In this document: in pieces, positions 25,266 through 34,819 of the stretch
How positions within the stretch are numbered: the stretch's first letter is position 1
Layout of the letters: each line of letters starts with the position of its first letter
DNA from: Mytilus trossulus
Taxonomy: Eukaryota > Mollusca > Bivalvia > Mytilida > Mytilidae
Direction: 5' to 3'
DNA length: 64,000 nucleotides
NCBI RefSeq assembly: GCF_036588685.1
Contig: NC_086384.1
Coordinates: 55,222,945-55,286,944, forward strand
Notes under the pieces: model-generated
Seen by the model: only the letters and a program-made list of their open reading frames with translations
The model's database searches: none
Told to the model about the DNA's origin: nothing
Translations under genes and position numbers: made by a program

Positions 25266-25349
25266 CTAGTCTGCTTAAATCCAGCCCCAAGTATCCACTT
25301 GCGTTCGTGGATGCAAGTGGATACTTCGGGCTGGCTTTAGTCAGACTGT
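25266..25349. repeat. Foldback element with a short loop
   Basis: The arms CCAAGTATCCACTTGC and GCAAGTGGATACTTCGG flank a small loop, with AATCCAGCC/GGCTGG outside it. The rest of 24756-25745 has no recognised gene. Confidence 0.65.
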
Positions 25350-25754
25350 AACGGGGACTAGATTGGTTAATTTTATTTCGTCCTAACTAAGTGCACATTT
25401 ATTTCTGAGCATTTGTTAACTTTCTCCTCATTCCGATGTTGCTGTGCTGTCTGTGTAGACTGCGCTGGTTCTATTTCTAAGCTAGCACTTTATTTCTGAA
25501 ATGTTTCCGAAACTATATCGGAGTTATTCTATACAGTACAATGAATTTGAGAGTTCACCTATTCTTTTTTTCCCCATTCCATACCAACAAACTATTTTCT
25601 GTACGCGAGTTTCAACGCATGATTGAATAGTGTATTTAAGACAATATGTAACCAGTGTTATCACTTAAAACATAATTTGACAAAATTTAACCCTTCGTGA
25701 ACCTTCCCCTTTCTGATTGGTCACCAAATCTGGATCCTTGTTTTACGGGCATAG

Positions 25755-26075
25755 ATCGTTTGCGCTTTTTTACCTGTAAAACAATAGGACATTTGCGCTT
25801 CAAATACTATGGACATTTGCGCTTCAAATACTATGGACATTTGCGCTTTAAATTTTGATTCACCCGTAATAAATTGATCGGACATTTGCGCTTTTTACCT
25901 ATGGTCGTATTATATATGTTTCGTTAGTTAGTTCGTTGGACATCGAAAACTCAGAGTCAACGATAAGAAAACGGAATAATCCCCGGATAAAAGAAGAGGC
26001 CCATCAGGGAAGTAATAAAAAAACAAATATTACAAAAGCGCAAATGTCCTTTTTTAAAAGCGCAAACGTCCTATG
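25755..26075. repeat. Short interspersed GGACATTTGCGCTT repeats, both orientations
   Basis: Five forward copies of (GGACAT)TTGCGCTT lie between 25755 and 25905, and two reversed copies between 26035 and 26070. Three reversed copies lie at 38645-38695 in the LINE leader. The motif thus brackets the LINE. Confidence 0.7.
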
Positions 26076-26182
26076 ATTTAGTTTAAACAATATTTATTCA
26101 GATAAATTCATCATGATACGATATAATACAAATATATTCAGGATTCAGAAACAAGCAATTTGCTTTTACAAATCTGTCTCCT

Positions 26183-28124
26183 TTACAAAAATAATACACT
26201 TATTGAACAATACATAAAATATATAACTGGCATGCTCTGTAATAAATATATGAATATGAAAAAGGTGAAAGAAGAATAAGAAGGAAAAAAATTATTGAGA
26301 AAAAAATAAAAAATAAATAAAAATAAACATGAATTATTGTACTGTATACAGTGTGAAATGCTTTGGTTCCTAATGAGTGACGAAGGGTTAAAACGTTTAC
26401 TTTTAATAATATATTTCTGCACCAAACTAAATAAAAGACTATTTTGCTCATCTGAGAGTACCGTTGATCCAAAAAGCAAAGTTGTTGTGTTAACTTGGAC
26501 AGGAAGAACTGAAACAGAATCTAATAGTTCTTGTCTTAGATTAGTATATAACCGGCAAGATAACAGGAAGTGAGAATTAGTTTCTACATCACCACAACGA
26601 CAATTTGGAGAGTCTACTAAGTTACGAAGGAAAAGGTGAGAATTCAATGAACTTGAATCCATTCTTAAGCGAGCATGAAGAATTTGACCAAAACGATGTC
26701 CTATATAATAATACGCTGGGATCTTACTATTTTGGGTACTAATTTGTTTTTTGAATAATGATAGAGATTCACATTTTCTTATGTTTAAGTTAAGAGTGTT
26801 CCATAGTTTTGTTGTTGCAGGGATGAAATATTCAGAATATAAACGGGTCCGTGTGTTGACTTGTGAAATATTATTTCTCTGTCTTGTATTATGATCATGC
26901 CTACTGCCTACTGAATCAGGTAATAAGTCTCTTAAATACTCTGGAGTTTTATTATTCAAAATTTTGTGATACTGAGTTAGTCTGTGATTGCGTCGTCTTT
27001 CAGATAATTTTTCCCATCGAGTTTCAACATATAAATTGTTTATACTGGTAAGTTTAGTACCCCCCGTGACGATACGCGCTGCGTCAAGCTGAATACTTTC
27101 AAGTTTAGCAATCAAATTCTGATTTTGAGAGTCCCAAACGACATCGGCATATTCAAGAATTGGGCGAACAAATGATATATAAATTTTTTCAAGTGTAAAT
27201 CTATCAAGGACATTTTTCATTTTTCTCATTATATTTATTCTTTTGTAAGATTTAGAAACTATATATTCAATATGATCGTTCCAGGATCCGTTATTAGAAA
27301 AGAGGACACCTACATGTTTGTGTTTACTTACTGTTTGTAACTCTTGGGTGTTCATATTTAATGGAGGATGAAAGGGTCTATTTATTTTTTTTGAAATTAT
27401 CATACTTTCAGTTTTTTGGGCATTAAAGTTCACAAGCCATTTTTTGGACCAATTATAAATCTTATCTAGATCATCATTTAAAATTTTAGCTGTTTCTGTT
27501 GGATTGTCAACCATAATATATAATGATGTGTCATCTGCGAATAGCTTAATTTGAGCTTGAATATCTTCTACAATATCGTTTATAAATATCAAAAATAGGA
27601 GAGGGCCTAGAATGGACCCTTGTGGGACGCCTGCATTTACAGGTAACCATCCAGAACTTGAACCGTTAATAACCACCCGCTGGACTCTATTTGTAAGATA
27701 ATTTTCAAACCACCTTAGTAAAGAACCCGATATACCCGCTTGTTGAAGTTTAAATAGCAGTCCCTTATGCCAGACTCGATCAAATGCTTTACTTATATCA
27801 CAGAATACTACCCTTATTTCTTTACCGCTATCTAAAGCCTTCCCAAAATCATTCGAAATGTTAATTAATTGATTAACCGCTGAATCCCCCCGTGTAAAGC
27901 CCGACTGATTTTTCGTTAGAATATTATTGCGCATAAAGTGATTGTAAACATGTTTATATACACATCGTTCCATACACTTTGATATTACACTCAACAAGGA
28001 AATAGGTCTATAGTTTTTAACGTCATTCGGTTTACTATTTTATAAACTGGGGTAACATTTGCTCTTTTCCATCGATCTGGAAAAGTAGACGTACTTAACG
28101 ATAGGTTAAATAGTTTACATAGTG
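26183..28124 (-). pseudogene. LINE ORF2, reverse transcriptase half (interrupted)
   Basis: The minus-strand frame from 27997 down to 26183 encodes the reverse transcriptase palm and thumb. Motifs in order: NQSGFTRGDSA, CDISKAFDRVWH (first catalytic Asp), GVPQGSILGPLLFLIFIND and LFADDTS (catalytic Asp pair). A connection region and a C-terminal RMDSS...CRCG...HFLLSC knuckle typical of jockey/CR1 elements follow. The stretch 28124-28025 continues the same protein upstream (PLCKLFNLSLS, RWKRANVTPVYK) but in another frame, because one base is missing near 28024-28030. The product would copy LINE RNA at the target site. This half is cut off from its endonuclease half at 34820. The last ~50 residues are low-complexity. 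Confidence 0.85.
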
Positions 28125-28823
28125 GATATGTTATGAAAGGATTTAGGACACTTTTAGAAATAATTAAAAATTGAAATTAAATAGAGCTAATTAAAATAAA
28201 AATTGTATGTTTCAAATTTATTAAGTCAGTTAAAAGTAAAATAGAATATAAAGTCAAATAATTCATTGGCACAAGGAAATATAACAAAAAGAAACTACAA
28301 TCAAAAGAATTTATGATTCATAAGAGTAACAGACATTAGCTAAGGTACAAGATCATGCTCAAAATAGATGTCAAGAATCTTGATTAAAGGTTAAGTAGTA
28401 CGCTTTAGAAGTTGGTAGGTCGACGGACAGATGTATGTCGCATTGATATTACATCCAAGGTTATAACCATATTCACAGAACTTGTAGATAGTGTGGCATC
28501 ATGAATATTCAATAATACATAACAGCATATATAGGAATGTATTTATATAACCAATCAAAAAGCTGGAGTAAGATGAATACATACACAAAAATAAAAATTA
28601 GAACTTAATACAACTTGAATTAATTTTTATAAAAATCAGAATTTGGAGTGCAAACAAAATATTGTTTTATTAAAATTAATATTCTCAAATGCTTTTCATG
28701 AATAAATGAGTGCATTTTGCATATTATGAGATGACAAGTGTTTTGGCACCAAATTACCTTACATGCAGAGAGGCTCGGTTTTGAACGGGGGAAAATGATG
28801 TCATGCAGGAATTCTTTGGGACA

Positions 28824-28830
28824 TATAAAA
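28824..28830 (+). promoter_or_regulatory. TATA box in the LTR
   Basis: TATAAAA with a probable transcription start about 28-30 bases downstream, near 28853-28856, where the 57-base repeat begins. The 3' LTR carries the same box at 34007-34013. Confidence 0.65.
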
Positions 28831-28853
28831 AGGCGAATCACTAGGTTTGCGCT

Positions 28854-28910
28854 AACATCATTTTCCTCCCAGCAAAACTGAGTTCTTGTTATTTATTCTT
28901 TTATAAAGGT
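28854..28910 (+). repeat. 57-base leader repeat, copy 1, ending in a splice donor
   Basis: Begins AACATCATTTTCCTCCC and ends TTTATAAAGGT. It recurs exactly at 29378-29434 in the same LTR, 524 bases on. Here it is followed by AAGC, making the strong 5' splice site AAAG/GTAAGC at 28908/28909; in the second copy it is followed by CGTTAGG, which destroys the site. Confidence 0.75.
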
Positions 28911-29377
28911 AAGCTTGTTTTATTTATTTAAAATTTAGATATACGTATTTAAGATTAAAATGAAATAAGAAATAATTATAAGTAATAATAATAAAAGAGA
29001 ATATTTATCTATATAATTCAAGAAATATAATTTATCAATTTGATATTTTATTTAATAATTAATTAAATAAAATATTAACACTTGGTTGAAATTGGATAAA
29101 ATCTTTATAATAAATAGAATCATGAGGTTATTCACTCCGCAACGATAAATAGGATGATCGTATATAAGTTAAAAACAGATGTTTTATGTGAAGTGCATAA
29201 ATGCATATAAATAGAATAGTTAATTGCCATGAAATTCACGAGTTAAATTCTGCAATTTACGAAACAGGAATACTTGTATTTTGTCAAGAGATCATGTTAT
29301 TTATTGTTATTGTGTATAATTAATGTATTGTAAAATTATCTTGATCAAAAAAGAAAAGAAAAGAAAGAATAATTAAA

Positions 29378-29434
29378 AACATCATTTTCCTCCCAGCAAA
29401 ACTGAGTTCTTGTTATTTATTCTTTTATAAAGGT
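29378..29434 (+). repeat. 57-base leader repeat, copy 2, without a splice donor
   Basis: Exact repeat of 28854-28910 in the downstream part of the LTR. It precedes the GC-richer U5-like section. Confidence 0.75.
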
Positions 29435-29569
29435 CGTTAGGCAGATTCCAACCTTGCACTACCGAGCTTTTCCCCAGAATAACAAAAAGGTATGCTGCAG
29501 CACTAGTGGTATTTGTCAAATGTCAGTCTGAAGGGTTATTTGGTTGAAGGTCATTAATTTCAACATTTA

Positions 29570-30901
29570 TTGGTATTGGTCAAATGGATAGGTTGGAGAG
29601 TCGTTGAGGCGGGGAACACTAAGTTCCGTCACAACAACATGGTGGACTGTAATTTTAGATTTTTGGAAAATAATATTCATCCCCACATCCTACAAATTGC
29701 GCCGAACAAAATTCTCGTTTATAAGATATATAACTTCACATTGGACTGCAATACAGATTCATATGTACACCAAGGTTGTGATTTTTGTATCGTTAACATA
29801 CCATGCCATTGTGCAATAATTACTTCAACAACCCATTTCCCTGCACATGTGTATGATTGTGAAGCAAACTCCACTGAGATAACCAAACTGCATCTGGTAA
29901 ATTTGGCTCTCCTCCAAGAATTTTTCAATTCGACAAAATTAATCGATATTTTAGGCAATACAACCTTTGATGATCCAGTCTCGGTCAATTTTCCAAATTT
30001 TGAAATTTATAAACATAAATTTCAACATATAATAGCGACAGATAAGAAAGAAGATATGAGTCTTAAAAAAATGGCGAAACGAGCTAAAGAAAGAAGTAAA
30101 ATATACACTCATTTGGCTGATTCGTTAGTAGATGGAGAGGTAGATTTTCCAGAAAGTTGGCTTTCAAAACGAGACATTCTGTCATTATCGGCTATAGTAA
30201 TCGCTTCATTAAATGCATTAGCTACAATATATCTAATTTACAAATTCAAAATCATAGCAGCAGCTATCTCGGTTTATTCACCGGTAAAGGCCGAATCCTT
30301 CAATTATGAATTCCCAACTACTCAAGATACATTGAACAATGAATGGACAAAAGTGTTAAACGACAATATTAAGTGGGATCATATTATCTTTGTCTTAACC
30401 TTCTTCTGTTTGGTGGGCATATGTTTCATAGTTCTATACATCATAAAGAAACGTTCGTTCCACACCACTATTTGTTTAGAAATAACTAATGGCGAAAAGT
30501 GTTTCCTTCTCAATATCCTAAATTTGCCATTGTGTCCATCATTTTTCGATTTCAAAATTCCGGCTGAAGTTAGCGACATATTTATTTCAGGACTACTCAG
30601 ACCTATCGTTCACTTAAAATGCTCTGAATTTACTATAATAAATAAATATACCGACCAGTATCTGCAAATTCAACCGTATATTCGTGTGTCACCATTAAGA
30701 GCTTACTTACTACGTCGCATAATAAAGAAACCTTTCTGCGCGTACATCATGGTTGTACATCATAACATAAAATATCCAGTCGGCATAAAGGAAACAAAAA
30801 CCAATAAACCTAAACCAATCGCTGAAGGGTCGAATTACAAAGAAAAAAATAAAACAATCGCGAAACCACCGAATTATTCAATTTATCCAAATATCTCTTA
30901 A
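29570..30901 (+). CDS. Envelope-like membrane glycoprotein, N-terminally truncated
   Basis: The frame starts inside the LTR and crosses its border at 29636; the first ATG outside LTR sequence is 29639. A cysteine cluster (C60, C70, C73, C79, C81, C97 of the 443-residue frame) and Asn-glycosylation sites (N55, N100, N120, N130) mark an extracellular part. Two membrane segments follow (about 203-223 and 271-291), then a conserved-looking 110-residue region and a basic tail with PPNY at 433-436. Similar two-helix proteins sit behind pol in mollusc gypsy-type elements; this comparison is from memory and not tested. No signal peptide or N-terminal ectodomain is present, so it is probably the C-terminal part left after an internal deletion. 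It lies upstream of the accessory ORFs. The full protein's role, presumably membrane binding or entry, is inferred. Confidence 0.6.
   Translation: MVLVKWIGWRVVEAGNTKFRHNNMVDCNFRFLENNIHPHILQIAPNKILVYKIYNFTLDCNTDSYVHQGCDFCIVNIPCHCAIITSTTHFPAHVYDCEANSTEITKLHLVNLALLQEFFNSTKLIDILGNTTFDDPVSVNFPNFEIYKHKFQHIIATDKKEDMSLKKMAKRAKERSKIYTHLADSLVDGEVDFPESWLSKRDILSLSAIVIASLNALATIYLIYKFKIIAAAISVYSPVKAESFNYEFPTTQDTLNNEWTKVLNDNIKWDHIIFVLTFFCLVGICFIVLYIIKKRSFHTTICLEITNGEKCFLLNILNLPLCPSFFDFKIPAEVSDIFISGLLRPIVHLKCSEFTIINKYTDQYLQIQPYIRVSPLRAYLLRRIIKKPFCAYIMVVHHNIKYPVGIKETKTNKPKPIAEGSNYKEKNKTIAKPPNYSIYPNIS
29640..29649 (+). promoter_or_regulatory. Candidate primer-binding site
   Basis: TGGTGGACTG starts three bases after the 5' LTR, where LTR elements place a TGG-initiated site complementary to a tRNA 3' end. 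I cannot name a matching tRNA, and the match beyond TGG may have been cut by the internal deletion. Confidence 0.4.
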
Positions 30902-31046
30902 TTAGTAGTAAAAAGGAGAAGGAATGCTACTGTCAGAATTACAGTTTCAATAAAATTAAAAATAATCTTCACAGAATAATTTTCCTTTTTTTGATATTTT
31001 TTTTAAGATAAACAAAATTTTTTATGAACGTCATTTATTTTCAGAA

Positions 31047-31604
31047 ATGAAGATTATATGTAATTTTGGAGAGGAAACAGTAAGTGCAACGGCGGCTTGC
31101 ACTCGGATTTGCCCAACTTTCCAGGGTTTAATTCGTTTTGGGGGGACACGAATAAATTTGTCAGATTTTTCATTAGAAGCCTTCTGTTTCATTAACAGAC
31201 GGGTTAATGCCTTAGAAACTAGATGGCCAAGTATTAAGAAAATAATAGATATAGTAAAATTAGCCGCCTTTTTAAATATCAATTCTTCGAATTTAATGTA
31301 CATTTTTGGAAAATTTAATATTAATTATGAAAATGCATTTTATTTTATATGTACGATGGTGCATATGAAAAGACATGGTTATTCAGAGATTAGTGATTTT
31401 GTTTTATTTGAAATAACAAATGCTAGGATAAGTGTAAATTTTTTACTTTTTGATTCAAAATATATATTTACATTAAGTAGAAAAGTACATACTTTATCTA
31501 CGTATCAATTTAATAATAGAATTAAAAAAATGACGTGTAGATGTATTACATGTAAATGTTTAAGACAAATTCGTTTTTATTATCTAAGTAAAATAACAAA
31601 TTAA
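31047..31604 (+). CDS. LTR-element accessory protein 1, BTB/BACK-like (185 aa)
   Basis: The ATG lies two bases after a TTATTTTCAG 3' splice-like site (AG at 31043-31044), so it is probably translated from a spliced mRNA using the LTR donor at 28909. About residues 10-80 follow a BTB/POZ pattern: TAACTRICPTFQGLIRF resembles the S.VF.AL helix, INLSDFSLEAFCFI the strand and helix after it, and IIDIVKLAAFLNI the helix ending in a leucine-rich turn. Residues 90-150 could be a BACK-like helical part. A CRCITCKC motif ends the protein. It is about 45% identical to the next ORF over the first 100 residues. BTB-BACK proteins are usually CUL3 ubiquitin-ligase adaptors; that role is a fold-based guess here. 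Confidence 0.6.
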   Translation: MKIICNFGEETVSATAACTRICPTFQGLIRFGGTRINLSDFSLEAFCFINRRVNALETRWPSIKKIIDIVKLAAFLNINSSNLMYIFGKFNINYENAFYFICTMVHMKRHGYSEISDFVLFEITNARISVNFLLFDSKYIFTLSRKVHTLSTYQFNNRIKKMTCRCITCKCLRQIRFYYLSKITN

Positions 31605-31725
31605 ATACTTTTACAATCCAAAATGAATGTTTTTTTTATTATTTCTTTATTTATATAACATAGAGTTCATAAAATAAATTGCGAAAATACCACAAAAATT
31701 AATAATGTATCATCTATTTTCAGAG

Positions 31726-32310
31726 ATGGAAATAACATGTTTATTCAAAGCTTCTCAAGTAAAAGCAACTAAAGCTCTAAGTACCAAAGCGCCAATATTT
31801 CAAGGTCTACTACGGTTTCGGGAAAACAATATAAATTTGTCAGAGTTTTCTTTAAACGCTTTCATATATATAAATAACACATTTCGTTCGGGTCGGACCA
31901 GATTGCTTTCGGTCAAGGAGATAATTGATATTATTCATTTGTCTTCATTTTTAAATATTGATGCAAATGATGTGAGGTTGCTAATAAACAAATTAAATAT
32001 AACTTATAATAATGCAAGAGATCACTTAGATCTAATTGTACATTTTAAATTAAGAGGCTACCCAGAATTAGCCACAAATATAAAATATGATGTTATCCAA
32101 AGTAGGATTACGGTAAATTTTGTCTTACAAGATTACAAAAAACTTTTTTCCATGAATAGAGACGTGCATATACAACACATGTATATGTACGATTATAAAA
32201 ACAAACGTGTGTTAACGTGCATGTGTATTCTTTGTAAATTTTACAGACATATACGTATAATATGTAAAAATAACAAAGTTTTAAGGAACAAACCCCGTAT
32301 TTTCTTCTAA
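31726..32310 (+). CDS. LTR-element accessory protein 2, paralogue of protein 1 (194 aa)
   Basis: I take the ATG at 31726 because it lies two bases after a CTATTTTCAG 3' splice-like site (AG at 31722-31723) and aligns with the start of protein 1. An in-frame ATG at 31705 lies upstream of that site. Shared blocks with protein 1: FQGLLRF, INLSEFSLNAF, KEIIDIIHLSSFLNI, ITVNFVL and a CMCILCK motif near the end. The two genes thus arose by tandem duplication inside the element and have diverged strongly while both frames stayed open, which suggests both were kept under selection. The C-terminal 20 residues are basic. Function unknown; a BTB/BACK-like adaptor is the best structural guess. Confidence 0.6.
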   Translation: MEITCLFKASQVKATKALSTKAPIFQGLLRFRENNINLSEFSLNAFIYINNTFRSGRTRLLSVKEIIDIIHLSSFLNIDANDVRLLINKLNITYNNARDHLDLIVHFKLRGYPELATNIKYDVIQSRITVNFVLQDYKKLFSMNRDVHIQHMYMYDYKNKRVLTCMCILCKFYRHIRIICKNNKVLRNKPRIFF

Positions 32311-32361
32311 AAATTTTTAAATTTAATACATACTCGTAATATTCCATATTTTAGGTTAATA

Positions 32362-32616
32362 ATGGAACAAGTACAAAAGACAATCCTTCTTAAAGAAATA
32401 CTAAATCGCGAGTTGAGAAGAAAAATGAAATGGCAGGAAATTAATCCATTTTCTACAAGTGCTAGAAACAAACTTATAAGTATTCTTGAGTTTCATGTTT
32501 GTTTATCATATATAAGTTATACCCTAAATTTAGATAGCGACGATTTCGTAAATATATTGCCTTCACAAATTCTTTGGGCAGACAAACAGGCAAATGATTT
32601 TAACATTATCATATAA
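32362..32616 (+). CDS. LTR-element accessory protein 3 (84 aa)
   Basis: It follows the same plan as the two preceding ORFs: ATG seven bases after a CATATTTTAG 3' splice-like site (AG at 32353-32354). The protein starts with a charged amphipathic helix (KEILNRELRRKMKW) and has a hydrophobic middle (LISILEFHVCLSYISY) ending in NLDSDDFVNIL, which distantly recalls the IIDIVKLAAFLNI section of protein 1. No known family recognised. It could be a shortened third copy of the same gene. Confidence 0.45.
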   Translation: MEQVQKTILLKEILNRELRRKMKWQEINPFSTSARNKLISILEFHVCLSYISYTLNLDSDDFVNILPSQILWADKQANDFNIII

Positions 32617-32972
32617 AAAAAAAAAATAATAAATAAATAAATAAAAATTAATTATAATAATACATATATTCACATAACTAAAGGAATGAACTATAATTAT
32701 AACACATTGATTTTAATATTTCATATTTTTTGTATATATCATCTTTTATGCAAATATTGCAAATTATAAAAAAAAAAAAAAAAAAAAAAAGACGGAATTT
32801 TATATCATATTTAATGGCAACATGCCAATGAAGTCCGATATTCTCAATAAATAAAAGAAATAAATTATATTAAAATCTATAAATAAATTCAAATTCAAAT
32901 ATATGTGTCACTATTGTATAGGGGACTTATAGAGAGAAAGAGAGAGAGAAAACATATTTTATTCCCCTACAT

Positions 32973-33221
32973 ATGGAGTACATAAGACACAGATCTCCAT
33001 ATGAATTATTGTCGCGACGACTTGGAGTACATCCAAAGACAGATCTCCATTTTATCGCAGGTGGACTTTGTTCCACAGAAGAGGATCGGCACCGCTTGTT
33101 TGTAAAATTAATTTTTTTTATTGTGCATGCATTATATATTTTTGTGCATATATATAGATGTGTTTGTGTTTCATTTATTGCTAAAACAATTCATTGGAAA
33201 AATTCTCTTAATCAAGATTAA
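32973..33221 (+). CDS. Possible small ORF near the 3' LTR (82 aa)
   Basis: Charged first half (SRRLGVHPKTDLHFIAGG), hydrophobic second half that could be one membrane segment (about residues 45-70). No splice acceptor just upstream, only a purine tract. Its start covers an imperfect 27-base direct repeat (GGAGTACAT...CAGATCTCCAT, twice). Weak support. Confidence 0.2.
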   Translation: MEYIRHRSPYELLSRRLGVHPKTDLHFIAGGLCSTEEDRHRLFVKLIFFIVHALYIFVHIYRCVCVSFIAKTIHWKNSLNQD

Positions 33222-33301
33222 TAAGATTCAAAGAGTAAAATTATATTCAAAACAAATTGAAAAAAAAAAAAAAAATGAAATCAGGAGATTTCAAACTTAA
33301 C

Positions 33302-33311
33302 AAGGGGGTGA
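33302..33311 (+). promoter_or_regulatory. Candidate polypurine tract
   Basis: AAGGGGGTGA abuts the 3' LTR start at 33312. This is the expected place and composition for plus-strand priming. Confidence 0.6.
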
Positions 33312-34819
33312 TGTTATGAAAGGATTTAGGACACTTTTAGAAATAATTAAAAATTGAAATTAAATAGAGCTAATTAAAATAAAAATTGTATGTTTCAAAT
33401 TTATTAAGTCAGTTAAAAGTAAAATAGAATATAAAGTCAAATAATTCATTGGCACAAGGAAATATAACAAAAAGAAACTACAATCAAAAGAATTTATGAT
33501 TCATAAGAGTAACAGACATTAGCTAAGGTACAAGATCATGCTCAAAATAGATGTCAAGAATCTTGATTAAAGGTTAAGTAGTACGCTTTAGAAGTTGGTA
33601 GGTCGACGGACAGATGTATGTCGCATTGATATTACATCCAAGGTTATAACCATATTCACAGAACTTGTAGATAGTGTGGCATCATGAATATTCAATAATA
33701 CATAACAGCATATATAGGAATGTATTTATATAACCAATCAAAAAGCTGGAGTAAGATGAATACATACACAAAAATAAAAATTAGAACTTAATACAACTTG
33801 AATTAATTTTTATAAAAATCAGAATTTGGAGTGCAAACAAAATATTGTTTTATTAAAATTAATATTCTCAAATGCTTTTCATGAATAAATGAGTGCATTT
33901 TGCATATTATGAGATGACAAGTGTTTTGGCACCAAATTACCTTACATGCAGAGAGGCTCGGTTTTGAACGGGGGAAAATGATGTCATGCAGGAATTCTTT
34001 GGGACATATAAAAAGGCGAATCACTAGGTTTGCGCTAACATCATTTTCCTCCCAGCAAAACTGAGTTCTTGTTATTTATTCTTTTATAAAGGTAAGCTTG
34101 TTTTATTTATTTAAAATTTAGATATACGTATTTAAGATTAAAATGAAATAAGAAATAATTATAAGTAATAATAATAAAAGAGAATATTTATCTATATAAT
34201 TCAAGAAATATAATTTATCAATTTGATATTTTATTTAATAATTAATTAAATAAAATATTAACACTTGGTTGAAATTGGATAAAATCTTTATAATAAATAG
34301 AATCATGAGGTTATTCACTCCGCAACGATAAATAGGATGATCGTATATAAGTTAAAAACAGATGTTTTATGTGAAGTGCATAAATGCATATAAATAGAAT
34401 AGTTAATTGCCATGAAATTCACGAGTTAAATTCTGCAATTTACGAAACAGGAATACTTGTATTTTGTCAAGAGATCATGTTATTTATTGTTATTGTGTAT
34501 AATTAATGTATTGTAAAATTATCTTGATCAAAAAAGAAAAGAAAAGAAAGAATAATTAAAAACATCATTTTCCTCCCAGCAAAACTGAGTTCTTGTTATT
34601 TATTCTTTTATAAAGGTCGTTAGGCAGATTCCAACCTTGCACTACCGAGCTTTTCCCCAGAATAACAAAAAGGTATGCTGCAGCACTAGTGGTATTTGTC
34701 AAATGTCAGTCTGAAGGGTTATTTGGTTGAAGGTCATTAATTTCAACATTTATTGGTATTGGTCAAATGGATAGGTTGGAGAGTCGTTGAGGCGGGGAAC
34801 ACTAAGTTCCGTCACAACA
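33312..34819 (+). repeat. 3' long terminal repeat
   Basis: Copy of 28129-29636 at a constant offset of 5183 bases from first to last base, so no indel separates the two. No base difference was found in the segments I compared by eye. It is followed directly by the GATA target duplicate. Confidence 0.95.

Larger units (their letters stand above)
28129..29636 (+). repeat. 5' long terminal repeat
   Basis: U3 would run from 28129 to about 28853, with a TATA box at 28824. A G-free, AT-rich stretch with AATAAA-like motifs lies at 29055-29070. The 3' part (29435-29636) is more GC-rich. A 73-residue minus-strand frame at 28620-28841 exists in both LTRs and is taken as a shadow. Confidence 0.95.
28129..34819 (+). 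mobile_element. LTR element with envelope-like and accessory ORFs but no gag-pol
   Basis: Two 1508-bp direct repeats (28129-29636 and 33312-34819) start TGTTATGAAAGG and end GTCACAACA. They flank 3675 bases of unique sequence. GATA at 28125-28128 and 34820-34823 is the target duplication; removing the element and one GATA restores the LINE reading frame exactly. The LTRs looked identical wherever I compared them and have no length difference, so the insertion is recent. The interior has an envelope-like ORF and three or four small ORFs. No gag, protease, reverse transcriptase, RNase H or integrase motif is present, so mobilisation would need enzymes from another element. It resembles an internally deleted Ty3/gypsy-type endogenous retroelement; the lineage is inferred. 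Confidence 0.9.

Noticed and set aside
28620..28841. 73-residue minus-strand frame, present in both LTRs
   Set aside because: Identical only because the LTRs are copies; it lies over the promoter part of U3 and shows no motif.
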